Shown piece after piece: positions 7,052-13,399 of a DNA stretch of 16,872 bases (the first letter of the stretch is position 1; every line of letters begins with the position of its first letter). Origin of the DNA: JAQBFJ01 sp032123435. GTDB taxonomy: Bacteria > Verrucomicrobiota > Kiritimatiellia > UBA8416 > JAQBFJ01. Below the pieces are notes generated by a model. The model was not told where the DNA came from, made no database searches, and worked only from the letters and a program-made list of their open reading frames with translations. The translations under genes and the position numbers were made by a program. The stretch spans positions 1 through 16,872 of the forward strand of contig JAQBFJ010000018.1 in assembly GCA_032123435.1 (NCBI GenBank). The letters are read 5' to 3'.

Positions 7052-7777
7052 ATGTCAATGTTAGAATTAATATATAAGCGTATTACAGCCCACTGGAAAC
7101 AATACGCCGCTCCTTTTCTGCTGATCATCATTCCTGCGGCATTGTTTTCCATACCAGCATACGGCGGGCCGGTATTATACGATCCGGAAACATGGGACAG
7201 CGGCACAAGCGGATGGACAAATGCCGCCCCGGAAGGAACAGGTGACGCGACATTAAGCAATCCCGACAACTACCTGAAAATCACATTCGCCGCGCAAAGT
7301 GGAGAACCTGAATACGAAGAAGATACCATCTACACCAAGCAGGCCGACGAGGTGGGGTCATTCCGCAAATATGGACAGAACCTGACACTCTCTTTCCGAT
7401 TTTACGCTGCAGATGTATTGCCTCTATCTTCCGTGCTTTATATGCACTCATCCAGCAGTGGAAACGTCTGGGAATATGCGTTTGCGAATACGGCCGTGGG
7501 TGTATGGCAGCGTCATGAAATAGCTTTTATATATGATAGAGGCTGGGCTGGACCGGGAGGCGCGGGCACATTCCTGAACGATCTAAGCACCATTGATTGG
7601 ATCGGTATAAATATTGCACGGAAACTGGACACCATTCAGCAGAATTACGGATTGGATGACTGGGTATATTTCATACCGGAACCAGGAGCCATGTGTATGC
7701 TGGCATCAACCTTTGTTTCATTAATGTTTGCTTTACGTAAAAAACTGAGGATCTTCTCCGTTTTTCTTAAATCTTAA
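7052..7777 (+). CDS. PEP-CTERM sorting domain protein
   Basis: This 241-residue secreted protein is a probable exosortase substrate. A signal peptide is visible: Lys/Arg residues to about 17, a hydrophobic core from about 19 to 34, and a likely cleavage after the AYG near 38. The mature part is rich in Gly, Asn, Ser, Trp and Tyr, with strand-like segments (NYLKITFAAQ, LTLSFRFYAADV, WQRHEIAFIYD), suggesting a lectin-like or carbohydrate-binding beta-sandwich. The C terminus holds the PEP-CTERM signal: IPEP at 208-211, a hydrophobic stretch (about 213-229) and the basic RKKLR. The tail after the basic cluster is rather long (IFSVFLKS). A good promoter precedes it, and the exosortase gene follows after 31 bp. 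GGCGG upstream of the ATG is a possible ribosome binding site. What it binds is unknown. Confidence 0.88.
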   Translation: MSMLELIYKRITAHWKQYAAPFLLIIIPAALFSIPAYGGPVLYDPETWDSGTSGWTNAAPEGTGDATLSNPDNYLKITFAAQSGEPEYEEDTIYTKQADEVGSFRKYGQNLTLSFRFYAADVLPLSSVLYMHSSSSGNVWEYAFANTAVGVWQRHEIAFIYDRGWAGPGGAGTFLNDLSTIDWIGINIARKLDTIQQNYGLDDWVYFIPEPGAMCMLASTFVSLMFALRKKLRIFSVFLKS

Positions 7778-7808
7778 AGGGTAAAATCAGGCCCTCCCGG
7801 CAATAACC

Positions 7809-10800
7809 ATGTCAATTCAGAAAAAAATGTTCATTTGTCTCATTTCGGTACTCCTGCTCATTTGGCTTTCTTTCAATTTTGCCCGGTTCAGCAGTGATAC
7901 CGACACAATAACCCGCGTGCTTATGGGAATACTATTCTGTTCACTCATTATTTTCCGCCAGAAATGGATTGTTCCCGATTCGGAAGATGATGAGCAGGAT
8001 CGTGACGAATCAGCTTCAGCAACTCATCAGCAAAACCGATGGATATTACCGGTAACAGGAATCAGCGGAACAATACTGGCATTAACAGGAATCATTTTCC
8101 GCATTCACCAACTCGAATGGCTTGGAATAATAATAATATTGTATGCTTCTCTGCGCTGGATAATGCCGGCAAAATATTCGCGTGATATTCTTTTTTCAAT
8201 ATTTCTGTTGTACTGGATACACCCCCTGCCCGCTCACATAATGGGTCCGTTTCAGCTGTTTATGCAAAGATTATCCGTTTCCGGTTCAGAATTCGTATTG
8301 CATTGTGCCAATGTGCGTGTCTGGGCTGATGGATTCATACTGCGCACTATCGACAATACCTTTGAAGTACCCACAGCGTGCAGTGGCATGCGAACTGCAG
8401 TAACCGTACTGTTATGCTGCATAGGTGCTGGAACATTATTCCGATATCGCTGGTACGAACTGATTATCCTGATATTCGCGGGACTCACACAGGTCCTTAT
8501 TCTTAATATAGTTAGAATTTCCTTCATGATAGCAATGGCCGAAAAGCTTCCCGAAAAATGGTCTTTGAATTTCCTGCATGATACAGCAGGCTTTTTTCTG
8601 CTGGCCGCCATATTTCTGATCCAACTCGAGGCCTCTATATGGGCTGCCTTTCGCGTTAAACGTATTAGGAAAAAAACAGAACAAGAACGCGGCAAACTTG
8701 AACCAGCCGACAAGGCCAGCATGTATCACCCGTTCTGGAACATGCTTTTCAAACTGAAATTTTTCGTTCCAATCATCGTTTTGGCTGTAATATCAGCCGT
8801 ACCAATAGCATACCGAAGCAGACCTTATCATCGCGCCATGATGATTTCGGATGTTGTAAATGCACTCGCCTTCACAGATCTTGAATGCGCCGAGAAGGGC
8901 TCGCTGGCCGCCCTTGCATTAGTGCCTGACGATTACGAACTGCAGTTTCAGCGGGTCAAAATACTTCTTTTACGCAAAAAATTCGAAGACGCATTAATGC
9001 AGCTGGCAGTAATAGCACCTGAAGGCAGACTTGTCCTGCACACAATCTTGAAAACATGGGCCATGATGGGACTTAACCGTATTGACGAATCAATTGCGCT
9101 TCTGGACAACATGCCCGAATATTCCAGAAGGTTACCTGGCGTTGCTATTGTGCGAGCTGAGCTGGCCGCCGCAAATGATGATGTAAAAGGGGTCATTAAA
9201 TATATCACACGCGCATCCGATTCTCCATGGATGCTTCGCAGGGCCCGCGATCTGTTCCCATATCTGGCGGCACGGCAACAATGGCAGACTATCATTGATT
9301 GCGACTCCTCTGCCGTACCTTACGAATATACCACCGATATTCTCATCGTTATCCACGCATACATGAAAACAGACAGATTATGGAGCATGGGTAAATTACT
9401 CGAGTACGGAATCGAAAAATGGCCTGAGGATCCAAGGTTCATGGAATACCTCGGCTCAATGGCAATGAACCAGCCAGACAGTAAGTGGGAAAAACTACTT
9501 GCGGAAAAATTAAAATTAAATCTTTACGCATTCCATCCTGACGAATTATCGGTTTATATCGAAAACTGTTTTCGAATGAGCAGACCCGACATGGCATGGC
9601 TTTTATATAACCGACTGGCAGAACTCGACCCGAACGACCCATCCCTTTACATGGCACCAGCGCAATTCTCAGACATCTGGTTCGAATTCCGAAAACATCA
9701 TGCAGGCATACCATCCGCAGGAAAATACGATAAGATCGATTTGAAATCATTCTATTCAATAAGCCGTAGCTGGCCAACCGCGCCATTGACGGAAGAAATG
9801 GCCGAAAGCAGTCTTAACTGGACTAAAAAACGACATGATTATCTACAGACCTGTCTGCGCGAATTTGAACAACGTGACAAAAAAGGACACCTCACGTCCA
9901 GAACGCGCAAACTTTACCAACAAGCACTGCAAATAGCAGGCAGACACGATGATGCCGACGCTCAACTTGGTGAAATCCGGAAAATGCAGGCAGACAATGC
10001 CGAAATGTACATGGTCATTAATGCCATAAATGCTCGCATGCAATCAGGCAATATCCAGACAACATGGGAACTTCTGGACAAGGCAATGACAAAATGGCCC
10101 CACGAACCCGGGTTCACGGAATGTCTTGGAGAACTGGCTGTAAGAATGCCCGGAACCGGTTTCGAAGAAATCTTCCGCACCAGGCTGGAATCAGAACTCC
10201 TGACACTGTCAACGGATGAATTATCTATTTATATCGAGAATTGCTTCCGAATAAATCGACCCGACCTGGCGTGGTTGTCATACAATCAGCTCGCTGAAAT
10301 AGACCCATCTCATCCCGCGCTGTATCTCACCCCACTTCAATTCGGACCGGCATGGTTCGTGTTTCGAAAAAACAAGGCAGGCATCCCGTTTCACAACGAA
10401 GCGGAAAATGTCGATCTGAAAATACTATGCGCTCAAAGCATGAATTGGCCTGTCGTCCCTTTAGCAGAAGAATTAATTAACAATAATAGCGAATCATTGT
10501 CCTCTCAATACCTGCAAATGTGTCTGGAAGAACTAAAACGCAGAGAACAAACGCAAAGTCTTTCATTACGTATGCAAATGATGTATCCAACGGCGCTTGC
10601 TCTTGCCGGAAAATATAATGAAGCACACAAGCGATTGGATATCATTGAAAAACAATATCCCGAACAAAAGAAGGAAATATTATTCAAGCGCGCACTTTTC
10701 TATGACAGAGAAGGACAATGGGAGAAATTGTACGAAACATTAAAAGAATATTCCAATATTGCCGGCCAGCCGCGCCTTGCTGTTTCCATAATGCAAATAA

Positions 10801-12542
10801 ACGCTCTCATGCATCTTGACCTTGGTGTGTATGCCTTAATAGTTGCCCGGAAAGCCATGGAGACATTTCCTGGCGCACCTGAAATTAACAGAGCCGCGGC
10901 AGCTATATGGGCGGCTCTGGGCGACCCCGAAGAAGCCCTGTTCATTCTGGAAAAAACCGATGATTATCTCAAATTACCGATTACGGTACAACTGCTTCGA
11001 AACACCCAACGCCATACCGAAGCAGATTTCATGCAGAGAATGCCGAACTATAATTCACGAGCTGATAACAATAAAATACAGGCCTCACTTCTTCCACGCG
11101 CCGAGCTGGCAATAAGTTCACAATGGCCAACGGCTCTTACAAATGAAGAAATGATACAGGAATCAAAAAGACACGCAGAAAAGGCCAGCCATGCATTCAG
11201 CCCGTTTATACGCAAACTGTCATCTCTTACCGCAGATTGGTACCGATATCAGGGAGACGAGAAACATTCCGATACCGATAAATGGATCGCGGCGGCTCGA
11301 GACAACATGGAACGCGCAATGGCTCTGAACGAATTGGCTTCACTTATGATACGGAACGAAAGACAAGATAATGCCGCTGTGATAATAGAAGAAGTTCTAG
11401 AACTGGTTCCTGATTCCGGCATATTGTGGCGCGTATTGATATCCCTCTCAAACGGTCAATGGGATATAATTCAAAAAGCTCGAAAAATATGTCCGACCGA
11501 TCCCGAAATATGGCTTGCATATATTGTCGCAAAAACGCGGGAAGACGGCCCAAATGATTGGTCTTTAACCGAGATGAAAAATGTCATAAATGAAAAATCC
11601 TTTTCGGTCGGCACAATAATACGTGCTGCAGACTTCATGATGCGCCATGAAATGATCAATTCAGCGTCAGAAGCTGTGCCGTACATCACGCAGAACTGTC
11701 GAGGCCTTCTGCCAGGCTATATTCTCGGAATAAGATGCGGATTACTGGTCCATGACGAAAAATCAGCCCTGTTATGCGCCAGAAAAGCCGCAGAAAACGC
11801 TCTTGATCCATGGCCTTTTTTCCGACTCATTGCCGAAATAGAAACCACTATGCTCAGCATTGACGAAGAAACAGTAAGAATCGTGGACAAAATGAGAACT
11901 CAATTTCCCGAAGAACAACGATGGACAACCAGATTAAGTGAAATATATTTGCGTAGAAATGAACCTAAGAACGCGTTTGATATACTTGAACGTCTAATAG
12001 CCAGCCAACCGGGAAACGCGGATCTTAACGTCATGCTGTTGACTGCGGAGGCCGCTCGCCGTTCAGGAAAAATGGAAAAATCCATAAAGATCCTGGAAAC
12101 AGCATATTCCATGTATCCTTCCAGCCGCATCGTGCTGAACAATTTGGTGTATACTCTTTCACTCGACAAAACAACTTTGCCGCGCGCAATAGAATTACTG
12201 CCTAAACTTCTCGAAATATGGGGAGACTCCCTGGCGGCACTTGACACCGCGGCTGTCGTCTATCTTAATTCACAGAAAACCGACAAAGCAAATGATTGCT
12301 TAAGAAGAGCGCTTGAATTAGCCGAAACAACAGATCCTACCTGGCTCCAACTTAATCCTTCCGTAGTGGATATGGATGTTTATCTTGGTGAATATGACAA
12401 CTACACTTCAGAAAATAATATGAGTGAATTACAACGAACAGAAAGAATTCTTTACCGTGAAGAAGTCTTCCCTATAGCAAAAGAATTATCACGACAAATA
12501 AGGACTCGAGCGAATATACGGAACAGCGTCCCGGCGAAGTAA
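7809..12542 (+). CDS. Exosortase fused to a giant TPR-like repeat domain
   Basis: This 1577-residue protein begins with a full exosortase/archaeosortase domain (about 1-285), the multi-pass membrane protease-like enzyme that processes PEP-CTERM signals. The proposed catalytic residues are all present: Cys191 in PTACSGMR, Arg236 in NIVRI and His257 in LHDTAG. I see about eight hydrophobic helices in this part and a ninth at about 318-335. A strongly basic stretch (RVKRIRKK, about 283-290) before the ninth helix suggests it faces the cytoplasm. By the positive-inside rule the following part, about 345-1577, would then lie outside the inner membrane. That part is helical with TPR-like units (for example GNADLNVMLLTAEAARRSGKM) and includes a 225-residue duplication. 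Usual exosortases are near 280-300 residues, so the extension is exceptional. It follows the PEP-CTERM gene by 31 bp and is probably co-transcribed. No strong ribosome binding site precedes the ATG. The TPR part may recognise substrates or hold an assembly complex, but this is inference. Confidence 0.92.
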   Translation: MSIQKKMFICLISVLLLIWLSFNFARFSSDTDTITRVLMGILFCSLIIFRQKWIVPDSEDDEQDRDESASATHQQNRWILPVTGISGTILALTGIIFRIHQLEWLGIIIILYASLRWIMPAKYSRDILFSIFLLYWIHPLPAHIMGPFQLFMQRLSVSGSEFVLHCANVRVWADGFILRTIDNTFEVPTACSGMRTAVTVLLCCIGAGTLFRYRWYELIILIFAGLTQVLILNIVRISFMIAMAEKLPEKWSLNFLHDTAGFFLLAAIFLIQLEASIWAAFRVKRIRKKTEQERGKLEPADKASMYHPFWNMLFKLKFFVPIIVLAVISAVPIAYRSRPYHRAMMISDVVNALAFTDLECAEKGSLAALALVPDDYELQFQRVKILLLRKKFEDALMQLAVIAPEGRLVLHTILKTWAMMGLNRIDESIALLDNMPEYSRRLPGVAIVRAELAAANDDVKGVIKYITRASDSPWMLRRARDLFPYLAARQQWQTIIDCDSSAVPYEYTTDILIVIHAYMKTDRLWSMGKLLEYGIEKWPEDPRFMEYLGSMAMNQPDSKWEKLLAEKLKLNLYAFHPDELSVYIENCFRMSRPDMAWLLYNRLAELDPNDPSLYMAPAQFSDIWFEFRKHHAGIPSAGKYDKIDLKSFYSISRSWPTAPLTEEMAESSLNWTKKRHDYLQTCLREFEQRDKKGHLTSRTRKLYQQALQIAGRHDDADAQLGEIRKMQADNAEMYMVINAINARMQSGNIQTTWELLDKAMTKWPHEPGFTECLGELAVRMPGTGFEEIFRTRLESELLTLSTDELSIYIENCFRINRPDLAWLSYNQLAEIDPSHPALYLTPLQFGPAWFVFRKNKAGIPFHNEAENVDLKILCAQSMNWPVVPLAEELINNNSESLSSQYLQMCLEELKRREQTQSLSLRMQMMYPTALALAGKYNEAHKRLDIIEKQYPEQKKEILFKRALFYDREGQWEKLYETLKEYSNIAGQPRLAVSIMQINALMHLDLGVYALIVARKAMETFPGAPEINRAAAAIWAALGDPEEALFILEKTDDYLKLPITVQLLRNTQRHTEADFMQRMPNYNSRADNNKIQASLLPRAELAISSQWPTALTNEEMIQESKRHAEKASHAFSPFIRKLSSLTADWYRYQGDEKHSDTDKWIAAARDNMERAMALNELASLMIRNERQDNAAVIIEEVLELVPDSGILWRVLISLSNGQWDIIQKARKICPTDPEIWLAYIVAKTREDGPNDWSLTEMKNVINEKSFSVGTIIRAADFMMRHEMINSASEAVPYITQNCRGLLPGYILGIRCGLLVHDEKSALLCARKAAENALDPWPFFRLIAEIETTMLSIDEETVRIVDKMRTQFPEEQRWTTRLSEIYLRRNEPKNAFDILERLIASQPGNADLNVMLLTAEAARRSGKMEKSIKILETAYSMYPSSRIVLNNLVYTLSLDKTTLPRAIELLPKLLEIWGDSLAALDTAAVVYLNSQKTDKANDCLRRALELAETTDPTWLQLNPSVVDMDVYLGEYDNYTSENNMSELQRTERILYREEVFPIAKELSRQIRTRANIRNSVPAK
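9391..10740 (+). repeat. Two tandem 675-bp repeats within the TPR region
   Basis: The encoded protein repeats in register every 225 residues: KWP at Trp538 and Trp763, DELS-x-YIENCFR, and the WP motif at Trp655 and Trp880. By hand count about two thirds of residues are identical over the best 58-residue stretch (DELS to AGIP). DNA similarity remains visible, for example GACGAATTATC against GATGAATTATC. The first unit covers about 9391-10065 and the second about 10066-10740. A third WP motif at Trp1106 keeps the spacing, but its surroundings have diverged and are of different length. Confidence 0.85.
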
Positions 12543-12567
12543 TGATCAGCAATATCGGGAAATCCAT

Positions 12568-12792
12568 TCAAACAGTGTTTTTTCCACGTCCCCGCTTGCG
12601 ACCGGCTTTCGTATCACCATAATCATTACGACCTTCGGCAACTATGCTCAAACTGTCTGAACCCGAAAGCAGCTCCTTGCGGAGCACTTGCACAATATAT
12701 GCCGATCGTGACAGACCCAGACTTTCGGCTCTTGCGTCTATCAATTCAAGAAATTCCCTGTTAACGCTAAACGCGCATGCAACCCTTTTCAT
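12568..12792 (-). CDS. Ribbon-helix-helix DNA-binding protein
   Basis: This 74-residue protein has the shape of a CopG/Arc/MetJ-type ribbon-helix-helix repressor. A short strand (RVACAFSVN) leads into a first helix (REFLELIDARAESLG), the LSRSAYIV turn, and a second helix (VQVLRKEL). The tail is basic (GRKRGRGKNTV). Such proteins bind DNA as dimers and often regulate their own promoter or act as antitoxins or plasmid accessory factors. It is divergent from another ribbon-helix-helix gene beginning near 12922, and the two share a promoter region with a palindrome. It converges on the end of the exosortase gene, with only 25 bp between the stops. Its targets cannot be read from the sequence, and no toxin gene is recognisable beside it. 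Confidence 0.75.
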   Translation of the reverse strand: MKRVACAFSVNREFLELIDARAESLGLSRSAYIVQVLRKELLSGSDSLSIVAEGRNDYGDTKAGRKRGRGKNTV

Positions 12793-12802
12793 AAGTCCAT
12801 GA

Positions 12803-12831
12803 GCTATAAACTATCAGGATAATCAAGTCAA
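12803..12831 (-). promoter_or_regulatory. Promoter of the leftward ribbon-helix-helix gene
   Basis: On the minus strand TTGACT (12826-12831), 17 bases, then TATAGC (12803-12808). The expected transcription start is near 12796, only about 4 bases before the ATG at 12792, so the transcript may be almost leaderless. Confidence 0.4.
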
Positions 12832-12860
12832 AGAAAAACTGATAAATCCATATTTTACGA

Positions 12861-12889
12861 TTGACATCTGTATAAAGAGTTTATACTAT
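12861..12889 (+). promoter_or_regulatory. Promoter of the rightward ribbon-helix-helix gene
   Basis: A perfect -35 TTGACA (12861-12866) is followed either after 15 bases by TATACT (12882-12887) or after 17 bases by TACTAT (12884-12889). Transcription would start near 12894. The palindrome at 12870-12886 lies across the spacer and the -10 element. Confidence 0.55.
12870..12886. promoter_or_regulatory. Palindromic operator candidate GTATAAA-GAG-TTTATAC
   Basis: A perfect inverted repeat with 7-bp arms and a 3-bp centre lies between the divergent ribbon-helix-helix genes, overlapping the rightward promoter. A partial copy, TATAAACTATC, occurs at 12805-12815 by the leftward promoter, while TTATACTATC is found at 12881-12890. 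Placement is that expected for an autoregulatory site of a ribbon-helix-helix protein. Confidence 0.6.
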
Positions 12890-12921
12890 CACGTTCATAT
12901 TACCTGTTGAAACAAAAACAA

Positions 12922-13137
12922 ATGAGATCCAAAGGTAAAAACAAAACCGTAATAGCATCGTTCCGCCTGCCGGCGGACCTTCATATGCACGTGATGAATA
13001 TAGTTAAACAATCAGGCCTGGATTTTTCAAAATTCGTGCGCCGCGCAGTTCGACGTGAAATGAATAAGTCGCATTTTCCTGATACCTATAAGAAAAACCA
13101 TAACCCAGCCACAAAAACAAAGAGGAACATGGGTTAA
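12922..13137 (+). CDS. Ribbon-helix-helix domain protein
   Basis: This protein of 71 residues (76 if a TTG at 12907 is used) has a ribbon-helix-helix core. The strand TVIASFRLP is followed by helix one (ADLHMHVMNIVKQSG), the turn LDFSKFV and helix two (RRAVRREM). The N- and C-terminal tails are Lys-rich. The pattern FRLP-x-DL...GLDFSKFVRRAVRRE resembles both antitoxin-type regulators and the MobC accessory factors of mobilisable plasmids, but no relaxase gene is visible. I prefer the ATG at 12922, which has no better ribosome binding site than the TTG. The following small gene starts one base after its stop, so the two are coupled. It probably binds the 12870-12886 palindrome (inference). Confidence 0.72.
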   Translation: MRSKGKNKTVIASFRLPADLHMHVMNIVKQSGLDFSKFVRRAVRREMNKSHFPDTYKKNHNPATKTKRNMG

Positions 13138-13138
13138 C

Positions 13139-13333
13139 ATGAAAAGCGAACCGCACAACTATCGCCCATCCTCCGATATGAGCCAGCTAACCCGGCAAAT
13201 GCAGATGACATCGGAATCCGTCAGCCGTCTATGCTCAGAAATAGACAAATTCATCACATTAACAGGAAAAATAAGCGCAGAATCCACAATGCTCCGCGCT
13301 GAGCTGTCAAACATAATAAATAAACAAGGATAG
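13139..13333 (+). CDS. Small coiled-coil-like protein of unknown function
   Basis: I do not recognise this 64-residue protein. Residues from about 14 to the end have regular hydrophobic spacing (MSQLTRQMQM...VSRLCSEIDKFI...TMLRAELSNII), predicted by eye as two helices or a short coiled coil. The first dozen residues are polar and probably disordered. It has no signal peptide or membrane segment. The ATG lies one base after the ribbon-helix-helix stop, with a GAGGAAC about 11 bases upstream inside that gene, which strongly suggests translational coupling and a shared function. It could be a partner or cofactor of the DNA-binding protein or a small structural component. Its size makes it uncertain as a gene, but the spacing supports it. 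Confidence 0.6.
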   Translation: MKSEPHNYRPSSDMSQLTRQMQMTSESVSRLCSEIDKFITLTGKISAESTMLRAELSNIINKQG

Positions 13334-13399
13334 AAGAAACAACATCGCTCTATCGACAAGTTGCCGCCGTATTAGTATTACCTACACTTCGCTCGCGTT

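Noticed and set aside
8252..8729. Two minus-strand frames opposite the exosortase catalytic region
   Set aside because: The plus strand encodes the conserved exosortase motifs, so these frames are shadows.
12568..13333. Classical toxin-antitoxin locus
   Set aside because: Both small proteins with a recognisable fold are DNA-binding ribbon-helix-helix proteins, and the 64-residue partner does not resemble a RelE, PIN, Fic or other known toxin.
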